Shown here: positions 17,913-26,758 of the stretch, piece after piece
Layout of the letters: every line of letters starts with the position of its first letter
Position numbering within the stretch: position 1 is the first letter of the stretch
Assembly: GCA_963521185.1 (NCBI GenBank)
Contig: CAUQTV010000007.1
Span: 1-64,000, forward strand
Length of the DNA stretch: 64,000 bases
Direction: 5' to 3'
Origin: Enterobacter_D sp963521185
GTDB lineage: Bacteria > Pseudomonadota > Gammaproteobacteria > Enterobacterales > Enterobacteriaceae
Translations under genes and position numbers: made by a program
Notes under the pieces: generated by a model
Databases searched by the model: none
Told to the model about the DNA's origin: nothing
Seen by the model: only the letters and a program-made list of their open reading frames with translations

Positions 17913-18869
17913 TCACGTTGTCAGGCTGAATTCAGGGCGTTGACCGGCAAGCGCCTGTGCAAGGCTCGCCAGCACCATTTCACCCATTGCGGTGCGCGTT
18001 TCAATCGTCGCGCTGGCGCGGTGCGCCTGCAACACTACGTTGTCCATCTCAAACAACGCGGCGGGAACGTGAGGCTCATCGACGAAAACATCCAGTCCGG
18101 CACCGCGAATGCGTCCGGCGCTCAGGGCGGCGACCAAATCGGCTTCATTGACCAGCTTACCGCGGGCAATGTTGATCAGATAGCCCTCGCTGCCGAGCGC
18201 GTCGAGCACGGCTGCATCGATAATGCCCTCAGCTTTGTCTGCGGAAGCCGACAGGATCAGCGCGTCGCTCTCGCGGGCCAGCTGGTTAAGGTCGGCGACA
18301 AACCGGTAATCCAGGTCCTTCATCTCATGCAGATCGGTATAGCTGACCGGGCAACCAAATGCCGATGCGCGTGTGGCAATCGCCCGACCCACGCGGCCCA
18401 TGCCGACGATGCCGATGCGCATCCCGCTAAAACGGCGTGACAGCGGAATCGCACCCGGATGCGGATTTTTCGCCCACTGGCCTTCACGGACAACGCGATC
18501 CCCGGCGCAGATGCCACGGCACGCGGCGATCAGCAAACCAATAGCGAGATCGGCGACGTCCTCCGTCAGCGCGCCAAAGGTCGCGGTGACGGCAATATTG
18601 CGGCTGCGCGCATAGTTAAGATCGACCGCATCGACGCCGACGCCGTTGATCGCCACCACTTCCAGCGCCGGTAATTTTTCCATTAGCGCATTGCTGATAC
18701 CGGCGTGACCGCCGGAAATCACGCCGCGAACGCTGGGGCCAAACTCGTTGATAAACGCCTCTTTATCCTCCAGTTCAAAATAGCGATGTACGGTATACAG
18801 CGCGTTGAGCTTTTCGCTAACGGACGGAATAAGGATAGGGTTTAATTGTAAAATAGTGGGTTTCATCAT
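17913..18869 (-). CDS. D-isomer-specific 2-hydroxyacid dehydrogenase
   Basis: A 318-aa NAD(P)-dependent dehydrogenase. The nucleotide-binding motif GIVGMGRVG is near residue 153. The catalytic Arg (ARGKLVNE), Glu (VDEPHVP) and His (LQAHRAS) are all present. I chose the ATG at 18869 because AGGG precedes it; a longer form from 18914 has no such site. It lies between the SDR and VOC genes in one operon. It probably interconverts a 2-keto acid and a D-2-hydroxyacid; glyoxylate/hydroxypyruvate reductase activity is possible. Confidence 0.87.
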   Translation of the reverse strand: MMKPTILQLNPILIPSVSEKLNALYTVHRYFELEDKEAFINEFGPSVRGVISGGHAGISNALMEKLPALEVVAINGVGVDAVDLNYARSRNIAVTATFGALTEDVADLAIGLLIAACRGICAGDRVVREGQWAKNPHPGAIPLSRRFSGMRIGIVGMGRVGRAIATRASAFGCPVSYTDLHEMKDLDYRFVADLNQLARESDALILSASADKAEGIIDAAVLDALGSEGYLINIARGKLVNEADLVAALSAGRIRGAGLDVFVDEPHVPAALFEMDNVVLQAHRASATIETRTAMGEMVLASLAQALAGQRPEFSLTT

Positions 18870-18919
18870 GTTGATCCCTGTTGTGTCGGCAAAAATAGTC
18901 AGTATGAAAAGCAATCTCT

Positions 18920-19297
18920 TTACGGCAGACGTCGCTCAAGTATTTCTATTGAGATATTCTGCGGCCCGCGGATAAAACAGCCGCGCACGCCCGGTCGAAT
19001 AGCTTTCGGTGCCTGGGTGAACTCCACCCCAAGGCGACGTAATTCGTCGGCGGTCTCGTCGAGGTTTTCCACCGTCAACCCGAAATGATCCAGCCCCTGA
19101 TAGGGCGGCGTTGGCGGCAATGCCACACCGTCGCCGTCGGTGACCGGGGCGATAAAAATATTGATACCGGCGAGGCGGATATCGACTTTCCCCGGCTTGC
19201 GAATAATCTCCGCCTTCAGGCAGCGTTCGAACCAGGCTGCGGTCAGTTCAGGATCCGGACTGCGCAACTGTAAGTGATCCCACGTAAATGTTGTCAT
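18920..19297 (-). CDS. VOC-superfamily protein
   Basis: A 125-aa single vicinal-oxygen-chelate domain protein (glyoxalase / dioxygenase / epimerase fold). Candidate metal ligands are His9 in TWDHLQL, a His in GLDHFGL and a Glu in ISIEIL near the end. AAGGAG precedes the start. Such proteins can be lyases, epimerases or dioxygenases; resemblance to methylmalonyl-CoA epimerase-type VOC proteins is only general. Second gene of the operon after the MFS transporter. Confidence 0.75.
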   Translation of the reverse strand: MTTFTWDHLQLRSPDPELTAAWFERCLKAEIIRKPGKVDIRLAGINIFIAPVTDGDGVALPPTPPYQGLDHFGLTVENLDETADELRRLGVEFTQAPKAIRPGVRGCFIRGPQNISIEILERRLP

Positions 19298-19316
19298 CGG
19301 TGTAACTCCTTATTGA

Positions 19317-20645
19317 TTAGTCCATTTCAATTCGGGACAGCGGCCCTAACAGGAACGAATACGCGAACGCGCCTATTAAGCACATGATCCCCATAATATT
19401 GAGCGCCCAAAAGAACTGACCGGTAACATGCAGAATATAACCAATCATGATCGGGGTCGTAACACCGGCAATATTGGCGGCGAGGCTGGTGATACTGCTC
19501 GTCAGGCCGATATATTGCCGAGGGGCTATTTCAGAGACCGCCGCCCAGGACGAGGAACCGACACCCTGCGCGAAGAAAGAGATGGTCAGAATACCAATAA
19601 TCACTTCGTTTGAGGTGACGAAATTGACCAGTAAAATTGACGATCCCAGCAGCGTGCCAATAATGAGTGGCGCTTTACGGGCCACGGACATGGAATAGCC
19701 GCGACGAATAAAGAAATCAGAAAAGAAGCCCGCCAGTAAAATGCCCGTGGTGGCACCGAGGAAAGGCAGCGCCTGGAAAATACCCACCTTGATCATCGTC
19801 ATTTGACGTTCTTCAACGAGATAGGTCATAAACCAGGTCGTAAAGAACACCAGCAGCGCGTTATTGCAGAATTTCCCCAGGCAAATCGCCAGAATTTGAC
19901 GGTGTTTAAGCAGCTTTAAGGCATTCTTCCAGTCAAAGCGGTCACGCTCTTTCTTGCCGACCAGGCCGCCACCCTCGCGGATATGTTTTAATTCTGCCGC
20001 ATTGGCTGAGCGATGATTGAGCGGATCGCGGTACCAGATATACCACAGCAGCCCAAAGATAACTCCCGCGCCGCCGGTCAGATAAAAGGCTGAGCGCCAG
20101 CCGAAACCATTGGCAATCCATAAGATCAGCCCGGTGAAAAGTGGCGTACCGATGTATTGCCCCATGACATATACGCTGGTGGCAAATCCGCGTTCGCTGG
20201 TTGGAAACCACATGGTGACCGCGCGGGCATTGGAGGGAAATGCTGGCGCTTCCAGTGCGCCAATCGCCAGCCGCGAACCAAACAGCATATTAAACCCGCT
20301 GGCGAGGCCCTGCGTCATGGTCGCCAGCGACCAGGTAATGAGCGAGAAGGCGTAGGCGATCCGCGAGCCGAGCAGGTCGGCGATAATACCGCCGGGGATC
20401 AGCGCAAAGGCATAGGTCAGGCCAAAGGCGGCAAAAATTTGCCCCATCTGGACTTTATCGAGCGCGAGATCTTTACTGATAAAGGGCGCTAAAATCCCGA
20501 TACAGGATCGGTCAACGAAATTAAGAATGGTGGCAAATAAAATCAGGCCGAGCATATAATAACGAATACGTGTGGGTTTTTTTACCTGCTCTACATCGGT
20601 CGCGATAGACGCGCCGGTAAGCTCTTGTTGATGTACAGGATTCAT
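19317..20645 (-). CDS. MFS transporter, anion:cation symporter-like
   Basis: A 442-aa inner-membrane transporter with about twelve hydrophobic segments. The N-terminal NFVDRSCIGILAPFI and the following GQIFAAFGLTYAF are typical of the ACS subfamily, which carries organic anions such as glucarate, galactonate and hexuronates. It is the first gene of the operon with the VOC, hydroxyacid dehydrogenase and SDR genes, so an organic acid is the likely substrate. Its promoter lies in the 578-nt region shared with the citrate-synthase-like gene. Confidence 0.85.
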   Translation of the reverse strand: MNPVHQQELTGASIATDVEQVKKPTRIRYYMLGLILFATILNFVDRSCIGILAPFISKDLALDKVQMGQIFAAFGLTYAFALIPGGIIADLLGSRIAYAFSLITWSLATMTQGLASGFNMLFGSRLAIGALEAPAFPSNARAVTMWFPTSERGFATSVYVMGQYIGTPLFTGLILWIANGFGWRSAFYLTGGAGVIFGLLWYIWYRDPLNHRSANAAELKHIREGGGLVGKKERDRFDWKNALKLLKHRQILAICLGKFCNNALLVFFTTWFMTYLVEERQMTMIKVGIFQALPFLGATTGILLAGFFSDFFIRRGYSMSVARKAPLIIGTLLGSSILLVNFVTSNEVIIGILTISFFAQGVGSSSWAAVSEIAPRQYIGLTSSITSLAANIAGVTTPIMIGYILHVTGQFFWALNIMGIMCLIGAFAYSFLLGPLSRIEMD

Positions 20646-20919
20646 GATGTAAGTCCTTCCAGCATTTGTAGGTGTCTGTTATTTTTATTAACTCGCCTGT
20701 GCGTAAAGATCAGCGCGAGTCGGTAAGATGTCTGGCTGACGTCCATGCCCGTTGATGTATAAGTGCAGCGTCCCAGGGATATTTATGGGAAACAGAAAAA
20801 ATTGTTTTCTGTAAATTATGCTGCCTGCGATTTTCGCTTTTTATTCGGGCGTTATTTTCTTATTCTTTTTAGGCGGTGAATGATATTGACGTTAGAAGAA
20901 CCCATTCGCAGGATCAATC

Positions 20920-20936
20920 TTGATTAAGATAATCAA
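20920..20936. promoter_or_regulatory. Palindromic operator candidate, copy 1
   Basis: Perfect 7-bp arms TTGATTA and TAATCAA around AGA. The same arms recur at 21125-21141. It lies about 275 bp upstream of the MFS start codon. Two perfect copies in one divergent intergenic region strongly suggest a dimeric regulator binds here. Confidence 0.65.
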
Positions 20937-21124
20937 TGTGAATATGCGCTCCAGGTGTTTAGGAATGTGACGGGTGAGCAAAAGATGGAACTTCACAGTT
21001 GACATCATTCCGCATGAAGAGGCTGAAAAACAGGTGCGGTGCGAAAGTGACGCGGTAAAGAGAGAGTTGATGGCGGTCTCAGAATTTGTATCCATCATTA
21101 ATCAATATGAGATCCCGCTATCAG

Positions 21125-21141
21125 TTGATTAACCTAATCAA
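21125..21141. promoter_or_regulatory. Palindromic operator candidate, copy 2
   Basis: Perfect arms TTGATTA and TAATCAA around ACC, about 83 bp upstream of the citrate-synthase-like gene. Extra half-sites (ATTAATCAA near 21,099 and TTGATT near 21,144) flank it. Confidence 0.65.
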
Positions 21142-21223
21142 CATTGATTCATTGAAAGCGGCTATATAGAGTTTTTAAGCAGTATCGAATTTCTCACGTG
21201 ACGGACTGACAGGTATTCATCCT

Positions 21224-22414
21224 ATGGAACCCAATAAGAAGGTCGCACCGTGGCTTACGCTCGAAGAGGTACAGGCGTTTCTTGGCCTGCGTGCGCAAAC
21301 TATCTATGCCTATGTTAGCCGCGGCTTAATCGCCGCGCACCCGGATCCGCATAATGTCCGGCGCAGTCTCTATAGCGCTGAAAATATTCAGAGCTTAAAA
21401 GAGAAAAAACAGCAGGGAAGAAAACGGGAAACGCTGGCGGTGAACACGCTGTTTGGCAGCGAACCGAGTATTGCCACCGCTATCTCTACGTTTGCCCACG
21501 GCAGACTCTATTACCGGGGAAAAGACGTCATCGCACTGGCTGAACACGCGACGCTGGAAGACGCGGCGCGCCTGTTATGGAATGCGGATGTTCCCGCTGG
21601 CTTTCCGGACACGCAAAATACCCCGTCACCTTCAGTGCCGGCGCGCAGCCATGCGTTTGTGGCCCTCGCCATGGCGACGGCGACCGGCCACTCCACCCAT
21701 GCGCGAACGGCTAAAGCGTTGCATGATGAGGCCGCGAACCTTGTCGGTCATCTGGCGACCACGTTCGGTGCGGTGAATCAGCCGCAGATGCGCGTGCATG
21801 AACGTATCGCCCTGGGGTGGGGCAAGGAGAGCGGGGTGGCGGATATTCTGCGCCGTGCGATGGTGCTGCTGGCGGATCATGAATTAACCAGTTCGGCGTT
21901 TGCGACCCGCATCGCGGCCTCGAATGGTGCGTCACTACCGGCCTGCTTATTGACGGGACTGGCGACATTTACCGGTCCGCTGCACGGCGATGCCACCGCG
22001 CGCGTGAAAGCGCTTTTTGATGAGATCGAGCGCTCGCATGCCGAGCAGGTGGTTAACCGTTATCTCTCGTCGGGAATCCCCATCCCCGGCTTTGGGCACC
22101 ATCTCTACCCGGATGGCGATCCCCGCGCGGTGGCGCTGCTGTCCGCGTTCGACCTGCCGGACGAAGTGGCAAAGTTTATCGATAAAGTGATCACTCTGAC
22201 CGGGCTGCATCCCAATATTGACACCATACTCGCGGCGTTGGTCACCCGCTATCGGTTGCCGGGCGACGCGGCCTTTGCGCTGTTTTCCATTGCCCGAAGC
22301 GTTGGGCTGCTGGCGCATGCCATGGAGCAAATTACCCTGCACAAAGTGATTCGCCCTCGCGGTCGTTACGTGGGGCCGGCGCTTGAAGCGGGAGTGGAGC
22401 CGGCGCATAAATAA
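21224..22414 (+). CDS. Citrate-synthase-family protein with N-terminal helix-turn-helix
   Basis: A 396-aa protein. Residues about 8-60 form a MerR/excisionase-type helix-turn-helix (TLEEVQAFLGLRAQTIYAYV, then RRSLYSAENI). Residues about 75-390 are a citrate/2-methylcitrate synthase domain: the acetyl-CoA-enolising His in GPLHGDA near 252, the second His in FGHHLYP near 291, the catalytic Asp in HPNID near 331 and the IRPRGRYVGP tail are present. So the active site looks complete. It is divergent from the organic-acid operon. It could be an enzyme, a metabolite-responsive regulator, or both. Confidence 0.82.
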   Translation: MEPNKKVAPWLTLEEVQAFLGLRAQTIYAYVSRGLIAAHPDPHNVRRSLYSAENIQSLKEKKQQGRKRETLAVNTLFGSEPSIATAISTFAHGRLYYRGKDVIALAEHATLEDAARLLWNADVPAGFPDTQNTPSPSVPARSHAFVALAMATATGHSTHARTAKALHDEAANLVGHLATTFGAVNQPQMRVHERIALGWGKESGVADILRRAMVLLADHELTSSAFATRIAASNGASLPACLLTGLATFTGPLHGDATARVKALFDEIERSHAEQVVNRYLSSGIPIPGFGHHLYPDGDPRAVALLSAFDLPDEVAKFIDKVITLTGLHPNIDTILAALVTRYRLPGDAAFALFSIARSVGLLAHAMEQITLHKVIRPRGRYVGPALEAGVEPAHK

Positions 22415-22550
22415 CGTTTAGTGCTCCAGGCCGCTGAAAAATTTCGCAATTATATTGAGTGGCCCGACGGCGACAGGGAAGAGGAAAGGATGCAAAAAAG
22501 GGGGGGAGCGTGTACAATTTTCGCCATTCACGCTTAAACAAAACGCTATT

Positions 22551-23252
22551 ATGTCAAGTAACCTGGAAGACAGTGTAAAACTGATTACGGATATATTAAA
22601 AACGGCTACGGTCAACAAAGCCGGTGCGTTTCGCTTGCCCTCGGAAAGAGACCTGGCAGAAGAGATGGGCCTACAGCGTACGACCATACGCAATGCCTTA
22701 TCCGCGCTTGAATTTTTCGGTTTTATTGAACGCAATCAGGGAAGTGGAACCTATATTAAAATCCCCAAACTCTCTTTTGCGAATGTCTATTTTGAAATCG
22801 CTGTGCAGCTGGGTTATATCTCACATGACACTATCGAAAATGCCCGAGAATCTTTTGAGTTAATTATCGTCGAAGAAGCCGCGAAAAACGGTACGGATGC
22901 GGAAATTGAAGAGCTAACCACGCTGTGCAACATAATGATTGACGCGTCGGAATTTGAAGAGAAGGTAGAGGCGGATTATCAATTCCATCTGATGCTGGCG
23001 GGGATGACGCATAATCCGGTACTGGTCTTATTCTATCAAAGTATCGCCTCGTTTATTCGTGATATCCTGAACAAGCGCCGGGCGATTGTTAGCACGGTCG
23101 ATCAAAGTAAAACCCGAATCAATACCAACCATACCGCTATAGTTGAAGCCGTGGCCCGACACGATCCACAAGAAGCAAAAAAAGCAATGAAAGCGCATTT
23201 CGAGTTGTGGGAGCGTGAAAGTATTTTGATTAACTTCATTACCGACCGCTAA
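22551..23252 (+). CDS. GntR-family regulator, FCD (FadR-like) subgroup
   Basis: A 233-aa transcription factor. The winged helix (about residues 10-75) has the GntR signature LPSERDLAEEMGLQRTTIRNAL and GSGTYI; the C-terminal helical FCD domain has acidic and His residues typical of a metal-dependent ligand pocket (for example DYQFHLML and NTNHTAI). I used the ATG at 22551; a TTG at 22455 would add a basic stretch without family similarity. It is convergent with the MFS-transketolase operon and probably controls it through the TGGT-N2-ACCA palindromes. Confidence 0.88.
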   Translation: MSSNLEDSVKLITDILKTATVNKAGAFRLPSERDLAEEMGLQRTTIRNALSALEFFGFIERNQGSGTYIKIPKLSFANVYFEIAVQLGYISHDTIENARESFELIIVEEAAKNGTDAEIEELTTLCNIMIDASEFEEKVEADYQFHLMLAGMTHNPVLVLFYQSIASFIRDILNKRRAIVSTVDQSKTRINTNHTAIVEAVARHDPQEAKKAMKAHFELWERESILINFITDR

Positions 23253-23273
23253 TGGCTTAGCGGTCGGTTTTTA
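23241..23273 (+). terminator. Terminator of the GntR gene
   Basis: A perfect 12-bp stem, ACCGACCGCTAA/TTAGCGGTCGGT, with loop TGGC and a T-run. The left arm overlaps the stop codon of the regulator gene. Confidence 0.88.
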
Positions 23274-24617
23274 TTACTTCGGCATTGATGCCCCAGCCGG
23301 TAACGGCTCGCGGATCGTCAATACCACCGTGAGACACACCGCTGCTGCAATGCCCAGGGCAATAAATACGGCATTCCAGCTGTAGTGATCGAGCAGTACA
23401 CCGACAATCAGTGGCATAAATACAGCACCGATTTGTCCGCCCATATTGATAATGGCATAGGCTACCGGATAGCCATCCTTCGATACGCGTGCCATGGCAT
23501 AGACAGAATAGGCGGAATAACCAAGCGCCAGTAAAAAGCCAATGCAAAACAGTAATGCGCCGAGCGCTAACTGATTGTGCGGAGCCATCAGCATAAAGCT
23601 CATCATAATAATGGTGCAGGTTGCACTGACCAGCATCAGCGGCTTGCGGCGTTTACCGAGCACGTTATCCGACAACCAGCCCCCCACCAGATTGCCCAGA
23701 ACGTTTCCTGCGAACGGCGCGGACGCCAGCATGGCGGAGTTTACGATAGTAAAGCCGTGCTCCTGTAACAGGTACTTCGGTAGCCACGACATAATCACGC
23801 CATCGACGATGCCGACCATGCACATATAACCGATCGCTGCGCCGTAAATATCCCAGCAGGAGAAAATGTCTTTCGACGTTTTCAGCGGTGCCAACGGTTG
23901 CGTTCTGATGAGTCTGTCCAGCCAGCAAAATTTGAATTCGCGCGCGGCAAATTTAGGCTTGTTAGCCAGCGTGTTGTCTGGCGACTCCACCTCATTGATG
24001 TAATCCACTTCCTGCTGATTAACAAAGCGGCTTTCTGCTGGCGTGTTGCGTACCAGTACGAACCAGATAATGCCCAGAATCACACCCGGCACCGAGAAGA
24101 ACAGAAAAATATGTCGCCAGTCGTAGTTAAGTAAAATCCAGGCGCATATCGGCGGCACAAGTAACGGACCAAATTTTGAACCGGCTAAGAAGATCCCCGT
24201 TGCCGTGCCTTTTTCTTTTGTCGGAAACCAATTATTGATGGTCACCGTTGAGCTGATCACCACCGGTGCTTCACTGATACCAATCAGCGCCCGCAGGAAT
24301 TTCAGATGAATAACCGAATCCACGCGACCCATCATAAAGGTGAATACCGAGGTCAAAATCATGCCCAAAGCATAGGAAAAGCGGATCCCCGTTTTACGGA
24401 TTAAATACCCTGCCGGGATCTGACAAAAACCATAACCGGCAAAAAAGAGGCTGATGATAACGCCAATCTCAGTATTTGAGAGATCGAACTCTTTTTGCAT
24501 AAACGGAATCGCAAAACCAATGTTCGCTCTGTCAGCCTGCGCAACCATAAAAATAATAAAAATGAGCGCCATGACAAACCATCTGTAGTGGCTCTTTTTC
24601 TTCAGACCAGAACTCAT
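23274..24617 (-). CDS. MFS transporter of the transketolase operon
   Basis: A 447-aa inner-membrane transporter of the major facilitator superfamily with about twelve membrane segments. The motif QADRANIGFAIPFMQ near the N-terminus and the GYGFCQIPAGYL segment resemble the ACS family of sugar-acid transporters. The ATG at 24617 has AAAGGG upstream. It is the last gene after the two transketolase subunits, so it probably imports their substrate or a precursor. Confidence 0.85.
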   Translation of the reverse strand: MSSGLKKKSHYRWFVMALIFIIFMVAQADRANIGFAIPFMQKEFDLSNTEIGVIISLFFAGYGFCQIPAGYLIRKTGIRFSYALGMILTSVFTFMMGRVDSVIHLKFLRALIGISEAPVVISSTVTINNWFPTKEKGTATGIFLAGSKFGPLLVPPICAWILLNYDWRHIFLFFSVPGVILGIIWFVLVRNTPAESRFVNQQEVDYINEVESPDNTLANKPKFAAREFKFCWLDRLIRTQPLAPLKTSKDIFSCWDIYGAAIGYMCMVGIVDGVIMSWLPKYLLQEHGFTIVNSAMLASAPFAGNVLGNLVGGWLSDNVLGKRRKPLMLVSATCTIIMMSFMLMAPHNQLALGALLFCIGFLLALGYSAYSVYAMARVSKDGYPVAYAIINMGGQIGAVFMPLIVGVLLDHYSWNAVFIALGIAAAVCLTVVLTIREPLPAGASMPK

Positions 24618-24715
24618 AAAATGCCCTTTATTCGACATAAAACGTATCAGGTACATCAGCGTGATTGCTGAGAAAACGCGGCAGTCGTTAGCAGGCTGCC
24701 GCGGTGGGTGTGGGA

Positions 24716-25720
24716 TTATCGGCCAACGCGATTTTTAATTTTTTCGACCATCATTGTCGTTGATATGCCATACCGGTCATGCAACGTCGGCAGCGCACCC
24801 GCATGTAAATACTCATCCGGCAGGCTGATGATATCAAATTCCGGGTGCACGCCTTCACGCATTAACAGGCTAGCGACGGCTTCGCTCAGGCCCCCGATGC
24901 AGGTGTGGTTTTCTGCCGTGATCACCAGACGCCCTGGTTTGGCTGCCTGCGCCAGAATGGTTTTTTCATCCAGCGGCTTAATGGTCGGCACGTGCAGTAC
25001 GGCAGCGCTGATATTGTCCTTACGCAATTTCTCCGCCGTTTCCAGCGCGCGCATGGTCATGATGCCGGAAGAGATAATCAGCACGTCATTGCCTTCTTCC
25101 AGCAGCTTCGCCTTGCCGATTTCAAACTTGTAATCGTACTTATCGAGCACTACCGGCACTTTCCCGCGCAACAAACGCATATAAACCGGCCCCTTATGCG
25201 CCGCCATTGCAGGCACGGCTTGCTCGGTATCCAGGGCGTCGCACGGGTCAATGATGGTAAGCCCCGGAATGCCGCGCATAATCGCTAAATCTTCTGTGGC
25301 CTGATGGCTTGGACCGTAACCGGTGGTTAGCCCAGGCAGGGCCGCGCAAATTTTCACGTTGAGGTTTTCTTCAGCGATCACCTGATGGATGAAGTCATAG
25401 GCGCGGCGTGAGGCAAACACGGCATAGGTAGTGATGAAGGGGATAAACCCCTCTTTTGCCATACCGCCAGCGGAACCCATTAACAGTTGTTCAGCCATGC
25501 CCATTTGGAAAAAGCGTTCAGGATAAGCCTGCGCAAAAATATGCAGATCGGTGTATTTCGCTAAATCGGCTGTCATACCGACGATTTCCGGGCGCTCTTT
25601 TGCCAACTGCACCAGCGCATGACCGAAGGGGGCAGAACGTGTTTCCTGGCCTTCATCAGCAATAGACGCAATCATCGCGGAGGTGGTTAAACGCGGTTTA
25701 GTGGGGGTTATCTGGCTCAT
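24716..25720 (-). CDS. Split transketolase, C-terminal subunit
   Basis: A 334-aa protein equal to the pyrimidine-binding and C-terminal domains of transketolase. The catalytic Glu that activates thiamine diphosphate is in MGMAEQLLMG near residue 78, and the C-terminal domain begins around residue 200. It overlaps the N-terminal subunit gene at TAATG and would pair with it. Related split enzymes act on apulose 4-phosphate or sulfofructose phosphates, but the substrate here is unknown. Confidence 0.87.
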   Translation of the reverse strand: MSQITPTKPRLTTSAMIASIADEGQETRSAPFGHALVQLAKERPEIVGMTADLAKYTDLHIFAQAYPERFFQMGMAEQLLMGSAGGMAKEGFIPFITTYAVFASRRAYDFIHQVIAEENLNVKICAALPGLTTGYGPSHQATEDLAIMRGIPGLTIIDPCDALDTEQAVPAMAAHKGPVYMRLLRGKVPVVLDKYDYKFEIGKAKLLEEGNDVLIISSGIMTMRALETAEKLRKDNISAAVLHVPTIKPLDEKTILAQAAKPGRLVITAENHTCIGGLSEAVASLLMREGVHPEFDIISLPDEYLHAGALPTLHDRYGISTTMMVEKIKNRVGR

Positions 25721-26562
25721 TACAGCACTCCTTCTGGCTTGTTAGCGTCAAGCACGGCAATCGCTTTCTGCCACTCATCGGCATCGACACGGATAAAATG
25801 ATTTTTGTCACGGGTTTCCAGGAACGGCACGCCTTTGCCCATCAGCGTATCGCACAGGATCACGCGCGGCTGATTGCCCGTGTGGTTGCGCGCATTTTCA
25901 AACGCATCGATAACGGCAGGAAGGTCGTTGCCATCTACGCGCTGCACATACCAGCCAAAGGATGCCCACTTATCCTGGAGGGGTTCAAAGCCAAGGATTT
26001 TGCGCGAGTCGCCGTCCGCCTGCTGTTTGTTCACATCGACAATGTTGATGATATTAGACAGTCCGTGGTGTGCGGCTGACATGGCGGCCTCCCAGATTGA
26101 ACCCTCATCCAGTTCGCCATCGGACATGGAGTTGATCACCCATGCCGGATTGTGTTTGTGTTTCAGGGCCAGCGCCATGCCAACGGCAATGCTCAAACCC
26201 TGGCCCAGCGAGCCACCGGAGATTTCCATACCAGGCGTGTACATCGCCATGCCAGACATCGGCAAACGGCTGTCATCGAAGCCGTAGGTTTCCAGTTCTT
26301 CCAGCGGAATAACGCCTGCTTCCAACAGCGCCGCATAGTTTGCAATGGCGTAATGACCATGCGAAAGCAGAAAACGGTCGCGATTCTCCCATTCAGGATC
26401 GGCTGGTCGAATGTTCATGAAATGCCCATAAACGGTTGCCAGTACGTCGGCATAACCAAGCGCCTGGCCGATATAACCCTGACCCTGAACTTCACCCATC
26501 CGCAGCGCATAACGACGAATGCGCCAGGCGGCAGCGGCGACTTTTTGTGTTGTATCTGTCAT
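25720..26562 (-). CDS. Split transketolase, N-terminal (ThDP-binding) subunit
   Basis: A 280-aa protein equal to the pyrophosphate-binding half of transketolase. The family HGHYA and GSLGQGL segments are present; the thiamine-diphosphate/Mg motif starts SDGELDEG rather than the usual GDGEL and ends with the Asn-containing VDVNKQQ. AGGA lies 7 nt before the ATG at 26562; a GTG one codon earlier is in frame. First gene of the operon with the C-terminal subunit and an MFS transporter. Confidence 0.87.
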   Translation of the reverse strand: MTDTTQKVAAAAWRIRRYALRMGEVQGQGYIGQALGYADVLATVYGHFMNIRPADPEWENRDRFLLSHGHYAIANYAALLEAGVIPLEELETYGFDDSRLPMSGMAMYTPGMEISGGSLGQGLSIAVGMALALKHKHNPAWVINSMSDGELDEGSIWEAAMSAAHHGLSNIINIVDVNKQQADGDSRKILGFEPLQDKWASFGWYVQRVDGNDLPAVIDAFENARNHTGNQPRVILCDTLMGKGVPFLETRDKNHFIRVDADEWQKAIAVLDANKPEGVL

Positions 26563-26596
26563 CACTCTTTCCTGTTACCTTGGTTTTTGACTGGTT

Positions 26597-26614
26597 TAAT
26601 TGGTTAACCAATTA
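26597..26614. promoter_or_regulatory. GntR-type operator candidate, transketolase side
   Basis: A perfect 18-bp palindrome TAATTGGTTAACCAATTA. The core TGGT-N2-ACCA is the usual operator form for FCD-type GntR proteins such as UxuR/ExuR. It lies 35 bp upstream of the transketolase start codon. Confidence 0.72.
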
Positions 26615-26683
26615 CGCTCGAAATGATTAAGTTCGTTGATTCTAGCGGATCTAAATCAGATAAAACTGTGATGACGATCGATT

Positions 26684-26699
26684 AAATGGTTGACCATTT
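26684..26699. promoter_or_regulatory. GntR-type operator candidate, monooxygenase side
   Basis: AAATGGTTGACCATTT, with 7-bp arms around TG and the same TGGT-N2-ACCA core as the site at 26597-26614. The two centres are 86 bp apart, about eight helical turns, which would permit a repression loop. Confidence 0.7.
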
Positions 26700-26708
26700 G
26701 GCGTGGGA

Positions 26709-26735
26709 AACGTAAAGTTTTTTTCAGTTTACGTT
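26709..26735. repeat. Inverted repeat upstream of the ABM gene
   Basis: Perfect 8-bp arms AACGTAAA and TTTACGTT separated by 11 nt rich in T. It lies 23 nt before the start codon at 26759. It may be another operator or a leader-RNA hairpin. Confidence 0.45.
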
Positions 26736-26758
26736 AACGAAAAAATCGGGAGTTGAAG

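Noticed and set aside
24716..26562. Assignment of the split transketolase to the D-apiose (AptAB) pathway
   Set aside because: The kinase, isomerase and dehydrogenase genes of apiose use are not nearby; only the split architecture is shared.
24716..26562. Pyruvate/2-oxoacid dehydrogenase E1 alpha/beta pair
   Set aside because: Gene order and size are similar, but there is no E2/E3 gene and the sequence motifs (HGHYA, GSLGQGL) are those of transketolase.
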